Assembly (NCBI GenBank): GCA_947471745.1
Contig: CANJKZ010001237.1
Coordinates: 2,028,001 to 2,092,000, forward strand
Length of the DNA: 64,000 bases
Direction of reading: 5' to 3'
From: Closterium sp. Naga37s-1
Lineage: Eukaryota > Streptophyta > Zygnematophyceae > Desmidiales > Closteriaceae
The position numbers and the translations under genes are program-made. Shown here piece by piece: positions 41,819 to 52,589 of this stretch. The notes under the pieces are model-generated. The model worked only from the letters and a program-made list of their open reading frames with translations, did not search any database and was not told the origin of the DNA. The number at the start of each line of letters is the position of its first letter. Within the stretch, counting starts at the first letter, position 1.

Positions 41819-44800
41819 CCGCCTCCACCGGCACTGCAAACACCGCCGCCACCGGCCGCTACAAACACCGCGACCACGGCAGCCGCTGTACATATGCCTA
41901 GTCCAAACACCACACCTTCACACCTGAGTCGCTTTTGAGAATTCTAAAACAAGACACCCCACCTCACCTCTCCAAATTCCACGGCATGAGCGCTGAGAGA
42001 GAAATGCGGAATGGCGAGTTGCTGCCGCTCGTCCAGCTGCCGGCACGCCACAGCCACGGCAGCATCGAACCGCTCCCTCTCCACCGCCTCCACCTGCACT
42101 GCAAACACCGCCGCCACCGGCCGATGGTCCGACAGCGCCAGCTCCGCCCGCGAGTACGACACAAGCTGCAGCGCATCACTCGCATACCCCCCCATGCTGC
42201 TCATGCTGCCGCTGCTGGCGATCCCGGTGGTGGTGGTGTTGGTGCTGGGGCTGGGGCTGCTGATGCTGGGGGGGGGGAGGCTGTCAGTGGCGTCACCCGA
42301 GTCGTACCAGAGGACGCGGTCGCACCAGGCGGGCGTGCGGCGCTTCTCCCCGTCCTCCTCGTCCTCCCCCACGTACCGGTTGCTGCCCGCTGCGTACTTG
42401 TAGGTTGGGGCGAAGAAAATAGGGCCCTCTCGCCATCCGGGTAATGCCCCTCCCTCTGAGAGCTCCCACCGAAGCTGCAGGACAGCGGAGGGGGGAGGGT
42501 GGGGAAGGAGAAGAGGCGGGTGAGAAATGCATTTGATGCAGCTCAGAGAGGGTTGCTGAATCCACCCTAGTTACCCTGTTACCCTACAGGTCCTTTCGAC
42601 TAGATCTGGCAGCCACTTGATAACAATGTTTTTTTTTTCGTCTCAAAAATGCACTTTTATCACGTCACATCAGGTCTACCCCTGCCCCTGTTGCCCAACA
42701 GTTTCTCTAGACTAGATCCGGCAGCTCTCAAGTCAGAGAGCACACACTCATCTCATTGCCACTGCAGCACCATGCCACCCATCTCACAGCACTCCACAGC
42801 ACCACACAGCACCGCATACCATGCTAGAGGATCCCGCTGCACCGTATTTCACCTGGTCATGCTGCAGCAGCGCCTCCCAATCCCTCTTTGCCAGCAGCGC
42901 GCGTGCCTCCAAATCCGGTAGCTCCAGGCGGTAGTTGAGATCGCCAAAGAAAAACACACGGCTGGGAGAGGAGGGAGAGGAAAGGGGTTGGGAATGGGGT
43001 TGGAGAAGACAAGAGTGGAGGGGAACGAGAGGAGAGGAGTGGTGATTAGCGGAAGTTAGGAAGGCAGCTCCAAGAGGAAATTGAGTTCGAGTGAGAGTGG
43101 CAGTGTGTGGGTGTAGGGTGAGTGATGGTGGTGGTGGTGTTCTGGTAACACAGGCAGGGAGGGGGGGAGGAGGGGGGGCGAAGGTAAATGATGATGGTTC
43201 CGAGGGTGTTTCTGGGCTCGATTTCACCCCCTCCTGCTACAACCGAAAATGAGAAATTTCGGGCGCGAGGGGGGGAAGGCTCCGACGGTAAATGAAGAAC
43301 CTACGGGTACATTTTCGTGAGCGGGAAACAGGGGTATCGCTATTGGCGCTAATTTAGAAAAAGGGTTAGAAACATTTAACTCGAAAAAGAAAACCCCAAC
43401 AGGAACAAACCAAACACCAACTTTGAGCACGTTTGAGGGACAGTGGTTTTTTTTTCCTGCCTCTTGAGCGTGTGCCGCTCTCCAAAGCAATCGCCTCTCC
43501 TCGTCTCCCCCACCAGCGTCCTCTCCACCGGTCCGGTGGTGCGACAGAGAATCTAGAAAAATCCAAATGTGCCTTGCAAACCAGTGAGTTTGAGGCCCCT
43601 CATTCCCACTGTTGGTTCTTGTCTCCATCCCACACTTTGCCATGAAAACCACTACAAACCGCACTCCACACACACCACCCACCGCCGCCACCACTCACTC
43701 GTGCTCTGTGATGGTCTCTGCCAGCCCAGGGGTCTGGCAGCTCTCTGGGAAAGGCGGTGCAGAGGGGGATCTCGAGGAAGTCAAAATTTCAAATATGCCT
43801 TGCAAACCTGTGTGCCTTAACACACCACCACACATCACCACTCACTCGTGTTCAGTGATGGTCTCTGCCAGCCTGGCAGTCCACGGATCTGGCAGTTCTC
43901 TAGGGAAGGCGGTGCGGCGGAGAATCTCGAGGAAGTCAAAGGTGCGGCGAGCGGCGTCGGCACGCTCCTCCCCGGCATTGAGATGCGCACAGATGAAGGT
44001 GAATGAGGTCTCGTGCACCGACATGCTTATTGCCACAGAGCCCTGCATTGCGGTGTGAAAAGGTTGGGATGATGAGGGAGGTGGTATGAGGGAGGTAACA
44101 CAAGGGAAGTGGCACGAGAGAGGTGGCATGAGGGAGGTACCACAAGGGCGCATTTAGATGCGCACAGATGAAAGCAAGTGACGTCTCATGCACCACCACA
44201 CTCAACCGCCACCCACCAAGTTCCGCAAAAGAGCAGAGAAGGTGAGGAGACATGGTTGCAATCATGAGCGCAGCCTGACAAATGCTCACGCGCATTAGCA
44301 GAAGCATCATTAGCGCAGCAATGGGGCATTTGTTGGATTTGAAGACGTCTGCAGCCGAGCTTCATAATCTGTGCAGGGCCTCGAACCTTGGGACAGGAGG
44401 TGAGGTAGCCGCTGGAGCAGCAGCAGGGGCAGCAACAGTGGGAGCAGTAGTAGGGGAAGCAGCAATGGCAGTAACCGGCATCAGCCAGCGCATGGAGGAA
44501 GAGGGGGGAGCAGGAGGGGTAGAGGAGGGCAGGGAAGAGGGAGGCAAAGAGAGGGTGGAAGGCAGGGAAGTGGGGGGAGAAGGAGGAGTGTGGGGCTGGG
44601 AAGAGGGAGGTTATGAGGGAGAGGACGAGGGAGGGGAAGAGGTTTGGGAGGAGGGAGGGGAAAGGGAAGGAAAAATGAGAGGGGAAGGAGAAACGGGAAG
44701 GGAAGTTGAAGCGAGAAGAGAAAGGCAAGAGAAACGGGAAAGAGATGCCACCATATACACCAGAAAGGATATTTTTGTGAACCCTCAAACCTTCCACCCG

Positions 44801-47800
44801 TTGAATCTTCTGTGACAGCGGTTCTTCCCCTTTCTTTCAATGTCGAGAACCAAGTCGTCCACCACTCGTATGTGATTCTTTCCATCCCTACTTGATAGGG
44901 AAGACTACGACGGGAAGGGGCCAGAGAAAGAATCCCTACTTGTATGTGATTCTTTCTTTGCCCCCTTCTCTTCTAGCCTTCCCTCTTAAATAGGGATGGA
45001 AAAAATCACATATGAGGGGTGGCCGGCGTGGTTCTCGACATTGAGGAGGGGTGGGTGGAACCGCTGTCACAAGAAAAGTCAGCGGGAGGAAGGTTTAAGG
45101 GTTCACGAAAAAATCCTTTCTAGTGTCTATGGTGGCATCTCTTCCCCGTTTCCTTTCCCTTTCTCTTCTCGCTTCAACTTCCATTCCTGTTTTCCTCTTC
45201 TCCTCTCATTTCTCCCTCTTCCCTCCCTTCTCCCAAACCTTTTTCCCTCCCTCGTCCTCTCCTTGAAACCTCCTTCTTCCCAGCCCCACACTCCCTCCTC
45301 CTCCCACTTCCCTGCCTTCCATTCTCTCTTCTCCTCCCTCTTCCCTGCCCTCCACTAATCCTCCTGCACCCCCCTCTTCCTCCATGCGCTAGCTGATGCC
45401 GGCTACTGCCGTTGCTGCTTCTCCTGCTGCCGCTCCCACTGTTGCTGCACCTGCTGCTACTCCAGCGGCTGCCTCACCTCCTGTCCCAAGGTTTGAAGCC
45501 CTGCACTGATTTCGAAGCTCGCCTGCAGACGTCTTCAAATCCAACAAATGCTCCATTGCTGTTGCTAATGATGAGCGCAGCCTGACAAATAACCTAACTT
45601 CCCGGCATCTGCTTTCACCAATGGCCAAAGCCAAGGTGTTGCCTGTTGCATCTTTTCAACCGCACTGCATCGCACTCAACCGCTCACCTTGTTGCCAAGA
45701 ATGCCCATGAGCCCACAGCCCACAGTGCTAGCCTTGACGCTATGAATGTGCCTCCTCAGTCCCTTCCGTGCCCACACCATCAGATACACCCCCACCATCT
45801 GCCTCCCCGCCACCTTCACATATGCCTCCTCCACCTCCCCTCCCTCCCACTCCTCCTCCATCTCTGCTCCCCTCCCCCCCTCTTCCCCTCCCGTTGCTGC
45901 ATCCTCCCTTCCACCTTCCCCTTCCCCAACCTTCCCTACCACCCCTCCCTCACTCGCCTGCACATCCCCCCTCCCCTCCCCGCCATCGCCACCCCCCTCC
46001 CCACCATATTCACCTCCATCTGCAAAGATGGGCTCGGCAGGAGTGAGCGGCACGCTGATCAAATCCTCGGGCAGGATCTTATCCAGGGGTGCCTTATCTG
46101 CACGTTCCCCCTGCTGCAGAGCATCCCCGCCCCACTCAGGTGTGGCAGGAACAGCAGCGCCAGCGTCAGCTGGACTCAAGGAGCCCACAAGATGCCCTGC
46201 AGCTGCAGCAGTAGCAGCAGAAGAGTCTTCAAGCGACCCTTTGGAGGCATCAGAAGCGGAGGAGGGGAGGCGAAAGCTGCTGGTGTGGAAGGAGAGGTCG
46301 CTGCTGCTGGTCAGAGACGGGGGAGGCGTGGCCCTCCCTTGCACACCGCTGCTACTGCTTGTGCTGTTTGTCTCATCATCACCGGCCCTGCTGCCTCCGT
46401 CTGTCACTGCCTGCTCTGCCCCATCAACCACCCCCTCTACGGGTTCATCAGCCTTGCTTGAGCCTCTGGACGCAGCCTTGGCAGCGGCTTTTCTGGCGGC
46501 TTTGGCAGCGGCAGTGTTGAGCTGGCGGCGCACTAGGGCCTCCCATTGCCCCACCGCCTCCTCTGAGTCCATCCCCAACACACTGCCCGTGCTCAGAGGC
46601 ACTATTTCCTGGAAGCTGTGATGGGAACGGGAAGGGGATGTGAGAGCAAAGAGAGCACACACGAGAGAGGATGTGGTAACAGGCTCCTCGCGTCAGTCCA
46701 TCCCCAGGCTCAGCAGGACTATCTCCTGGAAACTGCATAACGGGGGAGACAAGTGTCGTGAGAGCTCAGCACAGACACGAGATTTGAGGAGCCTCAAAAG
46801 CAGCACTGGCAGCAGCCTTGGCAGCGGCGTCGCTGAGCTGGCGGCGCACTAAGGCCTCCCGTCACCCCACACACACGAGAGAGCAGCACACACACAGGAG
46901 ATCACACACACGAGGGGTGGATGTGGCAACAGCCTCCTCTGATTCCATCGCCAACACACTGCCCGTGCTCAGCGGAAGTATCTCCTGAAAGCTGCAGGGT
47001 GGGGTTTGAGACAGGGAACGTGAGAGCGCACACAAGAGGGAGGGGTGACGCGGCAACAGCTTTCTTTGAGTGCTTCCATCCCCGACACACTGCCCGTGCT
47101 CAGCGGGGGTATCTCCTGGAAGCTGCAAATGGGAAGGGTATGTGGGTGCAAAGGGAGAGCACACGCACAGGAGAGCACACACACGAGAGAGCACACACAC
47201 GAGAGAGCACACACACGAGAGAGCACACACACGAGAGAGCACACACACGAGAGAGCACACACACGAGAGAGCACACACACGAGAGAGCACACACACGAGA
47301 GAGCACACACACGAGAGAGCACACACACAAGAGAGCACACACACGAGAGAGCACACACACGAGAGAGCACACACACGAGAGAGCACACACACGAGAGAGC
47401 ACACACACGAGAGATCACACACACGAGAGAGCACACACACGAGAGAGCACACACACGAGAGAGCACACACACGAGAGAGCACACACACGAGAGAGCACAC
47501 ACACGAGAGAGCACACACACGAGAGAGCACACACACGAGAGAGCACACACACGAGAGAGCACACACACGAGAGAGCACACACACGAGAGAGCACACACAC
47601 GAGAGAGCACACACACGAGAGAGCACACACACGAGAGAGCACACACACGAGAGAGCACACACACGAGAGAGCACACACACGAGAGAGCACACACACGAGA
47701 GAGCACACACACAAGAGAGCACACACACGAGAGAGCACACACACGAGAGAGCACACACACGAGAGAGCACACACACGAGAGAGCACACACACGAGAGATC

Positions 47801-50800
47801 ACACACACGAGAGAGCACACACACGAGAGAGCACACACACGAGAGAGCACACACACGAGAGAGCACACACACGAGAGAGCACACACACGAGAGAGCACAC
47901 ACACGAGAGAGCACACACACGAGAGAGCACACACACGAGAGAGCACACACACGAGAGAGCACACACACGAGAGAGCACACACACGAGAGAGCACACACAC
48001 GAGAGAGCACACACACGAGAGAGCACACACACGAGAGAGCACACACACGAGAGCGGGGGGATGTGGCAACAGCTTTCTCTGATTCCATACCCAGCACACT
48101 GCCTGTGCTCAGCGGGGGTATCTCCTGGAAGGTGCAATGGGAGACATGCGTGCAAAGGGAGACATGCGTGCAAAGGGAGACATGCGTGCAAAGGGAGACA
48201 TGCGTGCAAAGGGAGACATGCGTGCAAAGGGAGACATGCGTGCAAAGGGAGACATGTGTGCAAAGGGAGACATGCGTGCAAAGGGAGACATGCGTGCAAA
48301 GGGAGACATGCGTGCAAAGGGAGACATGCGTGCAAAGGGAGACATGCGTGCAAAGGGAGACATGCGTGCAAAGGGAGACATGCGTGCAAAGGGAGACATG
48401 CGTGCAAAGGGAGACATGCGTGCAAAGGGAGACATGCGTGCAAAGGGAGACATGCGTGCAAAGGGAGACATGCGTGCAAAGGGAGACATGGGTGCAAAGG
48501 GAGACATGCGTGCAAAGGGAGACATGCGTGCAAAGGGAGACATGCGTGCAAAGGGAGACATTCGTGCAAAGGGAGACATGCGTGCAAAGGGAGACATGGG
48601 TGCAAAGGGAGACATGGGTGCAAAGGGAGACATGCGTGCAAAGGGAGACATGCGTGCAAAGGGAGACATGCGTGCAAAGGGAGACATGCGTGCAAAGGGA
48701 GACATGCGTGCAAAGGGAGACATGCGTGCAAAGGGAGACATGCGTGCAAAGGGAGACATGCGTGCAAAGGGAGACATGCGTGCAAAGGGAGACATGCGTG
48801 CAAAGGGAGACATGCGTGCAAAGGGAGACATGCGTGCAAAGGGAGACATGCGTGCAAAGGGAGACATGCGTGCAAAGGGAGACATGCGTGCAAAGGGAGA
48901 CATGCGTGCAAAGGGAGACATGCGTGCAAAGGGAGACATGCGTGCAAAGGGAGACATTCGTGCAAAGGGAGACATGCGTGCAAAGGGAGACATGGGTGCA
49001 AAGGGAGACATGGGTGCAAAGGGAGACATGCGTGCAAAGGGAGACATGGGTGCAAAGGGAGACATGCGTGCAAAGGGAGACATTCGTGCAAAGGGAGACA
49101 TGCGGTGAGTAAGGCCCCCCTCTGACATCCCCGTGTGAGTGCTTTCATCCCCAGCACACTGCCCGTGCTCGGCGGGAGGGCATTGGCAGGAGAACCATTG
49201 GTTGGCATCACCACCTATACGACGGCGATAACATTGGCTGGGTGCTGCAGTGCAGCGAGAGGCTATCCGAGAGGTCCAGGTGGGCAGGCAGGGCAGGGCA
49301 CGGATGAAGCAACCCAGGTCAGGTCACACGCATGCCACAGCACAGTCCTTTTGAGAGCAGGAACGAGCAGCACCCACCCACCCAATGGCGATGATGTCGG
49401 CAGGCTGCTGCAGGGAGAGCCAGTCCGTGAGGTCGAGGTGGGAAGTCGAGGCAAGGCAAGGAGCGACACACGCATGCCACAGACATGGAATGGCATGCCA
49501 TGATAGGACAGGACAGGAAAGAGCAACCACTCACCCAATGGCAATGATGTCGGCAGGTTGCTGCAGGGAGAGCCAGTCCGTAAGGTCCAGGTGGGAAGGC
49601 GGGTCCGATATGCCCGCCACGTTCCATGTGGCTGTCACCACCCTGGTGGTTGAGAGCATGGGCATTGGCAATTGCAAGGGCAGCAGATGGAAGGAATGGG
49701 CAACGGCATGGGCAGCAGCAGGCGCAGGAGCAGCAGATGGAAGCAGGTGGGTGGGTGGGTGGGAGGGTGGGTGGGTGGATGAGCAGATGGGCGTGGGTAT
49801 GTATGTGCATGGGCATGGGCGTTGGCATGGGAATGGGCATGCCCGTGGGCGAGGGCACGGGCATGGGAAGCGGGCGCGCGAGTAGCACATGAAGGAAAGG
49901 AAGATGAATCTGGAGCTCACAGCTCGACGAGCTCACTGTAGCAGCCAGCCACCCAACCCAAGAAGCGTAGAGCTCTCTGGTGTGGTGTGCAGACAATGGT
50001 GCCTGAGGGCGCGCAGGATAGCATACAAGAGAGACCCACCTGAGCTGTCTGGTGCCCAGGAACTGGTGCCTGAGGGCGCGCAGCATAGCAGCACAGCGTA
50101 CCACAGGAGACGACAGACAAGGACCCACCCACCCACCTGAGCTCTCTGGTGGGTCAACGCACCTGAGCTCTCTGGTGGGTCAACGCACCTGAGCTCTCTG
50201 GTGGGTCAACGCACCTGAGCTCTCTGGTGGGTCAACGCACCTGAGCTCTCTGGTGGGTCAACGCACCTGAGCTCTCTGGTGGGTCAACGCACCTGAGCTC
50301 TCTGGTGGGTCAACGCACCTGAGCTCTCTGGTGGGTCAACGCACCTGAGCTCTCTGGTGGGTCAACGCACCTGAGCTCTCTGGTGGGTCAACGCACCTGA
50401 GCTCTCTGGTGGGTCAACGCACCTGAGCTCTCTGGTGGGTGCACTCACCTGAGCTCTCTGGTGCCCAGGAAGTGGTGCCTGAGGGCGCGCAGCTCGTCCC
50501 TGAAGTTGTTGATTCGCAGCAACGCTCTCAACCGCTCTGAACCTGCCATCATGCACGGATGTAGGAAATTGCATTGTATATCATTCCAGTTAGGTATGGC
50601 ATTCCCCTGTGTAGTAATTTCGCGGGAAAAGGCATTCCAGGTTTTACATTTGTATAGCAGAGGTTCAGAGATACAAGGAAAGGGATGGGCAGAAAACAGG
50701 GAAAAGGGCGTGTGTGAAGGAAGATACGATTTACTAAATGAGCATCACATGAATTGTGTTATTTGCTTGTGTGTGCACGCGCGCTGGTGTGCGTGTGCAT

Positions 50801-51625
50801 GCATCTGTGTGGGGGGAGGCGTGCGAGCGCTTGTGAGTGAGTGTGTGTGAGGGTGAGGGTGTGAAAGAGTGAGTACCGAGAGGCAGAGGCTCCTTCCAGA
50901 CGTCACAGCTGAGCACCTCTGAGGCCTCCTCTCCATCTGGTAACCCTGTTACATATGGCATGATATGAGACAGAATCTTGCTTATCAACACAAAGGCATG
51001 TGTCGCATGGCAATACAGAGGCCAAATTCACATGCCGACACACCAGTGCATGTCATGGCGAGAGACAGAGCACAGCGTTGGGAGGAACCAAATGCAGTTC
51101 AAAAGTACATACAGATCTTCTAGGTCTGATTTCTACCAAAGAAATTAGGAACAAAATGGATATTGATGCAAAGGTGGAAGGAGCTGAATGTGCCAATGCC
51201 AATGCAGGACGCGACGCACTGCCATCTACCTACTGTTAGCTAAGAAGCAGAGAAGGTAGAATCTGTTATCTAAACGACGAATGCCAATGAGCATGACAGT
51301 AACACGGCTCGGGGGCATGTGATAGGCCCCACGCCTCTGGAATCCGCGAGTACGTCGAATTTCGACGGCCAATGCGATCGCATTTATCCCTATCGTCGCA
51401 TTTCATGCGACCGTCGTCAACAACGATTGTCGCATTGACGGCAACCGTCGCAATCGGAGCTCGAATTCGCATACCTGATAAATCAACCTCTGGCGAGTAC
51501 TCGTCCGCGTAGAATTCGGGCTGGACTTGCCCTAGACCCAACCAGCCGAGCATGACGACGTTCGCGAGGCTATAAACGAAGAGAACGGACAGGAGAATAA
51601 TACAGCGTGCGGGACGAAATAGCAT
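38566..51625 (-). CDS. OCRL/INPP5B-type inositol polyphosphate 5-phosphatase (IPPc-ASH-RhoGAP-like), 11 exons
   Basis: Exons (plus coordinates, read downwards): 51475-51625, 50877-50936, 50449-50542, 49535-49642, 45688-46615, 43846-44042, 42853-42961, 41968-42474, 40799-41145, 38900-40114, 38566-38731; 1293 aa with all phases matching. A hydrophobic segment (CIILLSVLFVYSLANVVML, residues 8-26) suggests a membrane anchor. The catalytic domain shows TATWNVAG, GFQEIVPL (Mg-binding Glu), HETSFTFICAHL, FFGDLNYRL, TPAWCDRVLWY and SDHRPV (~669). A ~220-residue Ser/Ala/Glu-rich insert splits it. An ASH domain follows (IELHNLGTVPARF to GSYVPSCWG), then a RhoGAP-like end (LEALAGLKDPIR, FEVPKEVARML, LPEPIIP) without an obvious catalytic Arg, as in OCRL. 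Expected reaction: removal of the 5-phosphate from PI(4,5)P2 on endosomal membranes. The last donor (38900 or 38907) is uncertain. Confidence 0.82.
40195..40263 (-). repeat. Tandem copy of phosphatase exon-10 start
   Basis: The segment encoding LEALAGLKDPIRSLSLDAI with its CTAG-like 3' splice site is repeated ~136 bp upstream of the true exon start (40114). A shorter third copy (LEALAG) lies at about 40660-40682. Confidence 0.85.
41215..41280 (-). repeat. Tandem copy of phosphatase exon-9 start
   Basis: A segment encoding IRRTIELHNLGTVPARF (minus) repeats the first part of exon 9 (41080-41145) about 135 bp upstream. The 3' splice AG is not kept. Confidence 0.85.
41580..41905 (-). repeat. Decayed copy of phosphatase exon-8 end containing an expanded (GA)n tract
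   Basis: The minus strand gives FDAALAAVCRQLDEW and SLSAHAVKFGQ followed by GTGAGG, a diverged version of exon-8 end FDAAVAVACRQLDERQ and SLSAHAVEFGE (41968-42090). Where exon 8 encodes VERERF, the copy has a pure (GA)n run at 41731-41816. Confidence 0.85.
41731..41816. repeat. (CT)n microsatellite, about 43 repeats
   Basis: Perfect dinucleotide run inside the exon-8 copy; as (GA)n on the minus strand it reads alternating Arg-Glu, in line with the ERER codons of the parent exon. Confidence 0.97.
43685..43795 (-). repeat. Tandem copy of phosphatase exon-6 end plus 5' splice site
   Basis: CACTCACTCGTGCTCTGTGA, then TGGTCTCTGCCAGCC, repeats 43839-43880; further on GGGAAAGGCGGTGCAGAGGG and GATCTCGAGGAAGTCAAA match 43903-43940. 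A weaker third copy lies at about 43500-43570. Confidence 0.85.
44150..44225 (-). repeat. Tandem copy of phosphatase exon-6 beginning
   Basis: The minus strand encodes VHETSLAFICAHLNA, matching VHETSFTFICAHLNA of exon 6 (about 43980-44020). Confidence 0.85.
44264..45593. repeat. Foldback-type long inverted repeat in phosphatase intron 5
   Basis: The arms, about 44302-44889 and 44992-45570, are inverted copies (~80-85% by eye). For example, TCGACATTGAAAG near 44825 on one strand pairs with TCGACATTGAGGA near 45037. A ~100-bp spacer separates the arms. The direct sequence GAGCGCAGCCTGACAAAT occurs outside both ends (44266 and 45576). No transposase frame is present. It resembles a non-autonomous foldback transposon or a MITE with long arms. 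Confidence 0.75.
46685..47130 (-). repeat. Three tandem copies of phosphatase exon-5 start with 3' splice site
   Basis: The true exon 5 begins at 46615 (CTTCCAGGAAATAGTG, encoding FQEIVPLSTGSVLGM). Diverged copies with a preceding CAG lie at about 46697-46736, 46946-46996 and 47070-47122; they encode versions such as FQEIPPLSTGSV. Further copies are at 48079-48135 and, degenerate, 49146-49190. Confidence 0.85.
47153..48052. repeat. 16-bp minisatellite in phosphatase intron 4, about 56 copies
   Basis: Unit GAGAGAGCACACACAC with rare variants (CACAAGAG, GAGATCAC, each present twice about 400 bp apart, hinting at block duplication). Three units make 48 bp, so long frames reading ESTHTREHTHERAHTR arise in several registers. 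A seed-like GAGAGCACACACGAGAGAGG occurs beside exon 5 at 46653. Confidence 0.97.
48079..48136 (-). repeat. Fourth copy of phosphatase exon-5 start, between two minisatellites
   Basis: Minus strand CTTCCAGGAGATACCCCCGC and GAGCACAGGCAGTGTGCTGG; the base triplet before it is CAC instead of CAG, so its 3' splice site is lost. Confidence 0.85.
48137..49108. repeat. 18-bp minisatellite in phosphatase intron 4, about 54 copies
   Basis: Unit GGAGACATGCGTGCAAAG with variants GGGTGCAAAG and TTCGTGC. It abuts the upstream side of the fourth exon-5 copy. 18 is a multiple of three, so frames such as GDMRAK or MSPFAR stay open on both strands. Confidence 0.97.
49211..49445 (-). repeat. Two extra copies of phosphatase exon-4 end plus 5' splice site
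   Basis: At 49383-49445 the minus strand encodes LTDWLSLQQPADIIAIG followed by GGTGGGTGG; a more decayed copy is at 49211-49285. Both repeat the end of true exon 4 (49535-49600). Confidence 0.85.
49740..49870. repeat. GGGCATGG- and GTGG-rich simple repeats in phosphatase intron 3
   Basis: GTGGGTGGGTGG words (49747-49785) and degenerate GGCATGGGC hexamer-like repeats (49800-49870). No coding sense. Confidence 0.7.
49985..50100 (-). repeat. Two partial copies of phosphatase exon-3 end
   Basis: Minus-strand copies encode LRALRHQFLGTRQLR (about 50040-50090) and a decayed LRALRHHC (about 49990-50025), derived from LRALRHHFLGTRELR of exon 3 (50449-50500). Confidence 0.8.
50132..50440. repeat. 26-bp minisatellite derived from the exon-3/intron-3 junction, about 12 copies
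   Basis: Each unit contains CACCAGAGAGCTCAGGT (minus strand) plus GCGTTGACC. The first 17 bases equal the true exon-3 end and start of intron 3 at 50447-50463 (exon end ...GAGCTCAG, then GT). Confidence 0.95.
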
Positions 51626-52589
51626 TCACTTTCTCCGCGGAGCGAGTGGACTGACGAGTCACGTCACGAGCTGCTGACCGGGCTCCACGCCGGCATCAAT
51701 GGCTGCCGCATTTGGGCTAATGTCTCTTGCAGTGCGTGTCTGGGTCTGGGATACCTCTTGCAATGTGCAAACTTGGGGGTGATAAAGTGGAAGGGGAATG
51801 TGCTTTCAATGCGGTTAAGTGCGATTCCACGCGTTAAACAACGGTTTCTTACCTTACCGCTATGGACAGCAACGAACCATCGTACTTGAAACGAAAGCGA
51901 ACACCATTGCGCCTGGTGGCTTGGTGCGTGAATGTACGCAACTCGACCAACCCTAAAGTTACACATTTGACCCGAGGGCTGAACTTCGGGTCTGAAATTT
52001 GCGGTTCGCTCCCAATTTCAACTAAGTTCATCACGCACAGCTCGCTACCAAGTTCGACCGAAACCGGTCGACCCCGAAAAGAAGAACATTTCCTGGACTG
52101 CTCTGAACTCCAGAAACGCATCAGCCGGACAGAACCGGAGCATTCTACGACACAAGAATCATTGGGGGGTGAGATGTGAAGAGGTTTGATTTCTGAAATT
52201 CTGAGACCTCGAGATGACACTGGAATACCACGGCATTATCAAGGGTGCCTAGAAGCCCTTTTCAGCGGGATTTGAACGAGTGGTGACAGCAACGACAAGC
52301 AAGAGCCAGAGATAACGATATAGAAGCTGCTCTTGCGCTGTGATCCTTCGTTCTCGCTGGCTTTCCGCCAGTGGTGTTTAAAGTCCTTTTTATTCGTCCT
52401 GCTCCCGTACCGGTGACTCTCTTATCTCGGGTTCACTATCGCACTGACCGCAACAACATATTTGCGACTTCTCCAGTTTGCGTAGATCATTCTCGCTCTG
52501 CTTTTACAAACGGCGTTACATATTCTTGACATATTGTGCTAATCGGCGTTAGCTGCACCGCGACTGGCGGCGTTCTTCGCGTTCCAGCG
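51626..52589. promoter_or_regulatory. Divergent promoter region between the phosphatase and VPS20 genes
   Basis: 964 bp between two start codons facing away from each other. I see no gene in it; short frames on both strands lack family features. No clear TATA box at the expected places. Repeated CGCATTTCATGCGA-like words lie just inside the phosphatase intron 1. Both products act at endosomes, so co-regulation is possible. Confidence 0.5.

Noticed and set aside
45646-46621. Pro/Ser-rich plus-strand frames of 271 and 291 codons
   Set aside because: Antisense of phosphatase exon 5, whose minus frame has the conserved 5-phosphatase motifs.
46969-47090. Treating each exon-5-like copy as an extra mutually exclusive exon of the phosphatase
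   Set aside because: Copies lose the 5-phosphatase frame within about 20 codons and have no matching donor, so decoy or pseudo-exon is the simpler reading.
46921-49214. Long THTRE-, CVLSRV-, KGRHAC- and LPLHAC-type frames over the 16-bp and 18-bp arrays
   Set aside because: Simple-repeat translations in intron 4 of the phosphatase gene, open on both strands.
51849-52220. 123-codon minus-strand frame between the phosphatase and VPS20 genes
   Set aside because: No recognisable motif, lies in the promoter region, and the opposite strand is also open over 105 codons.
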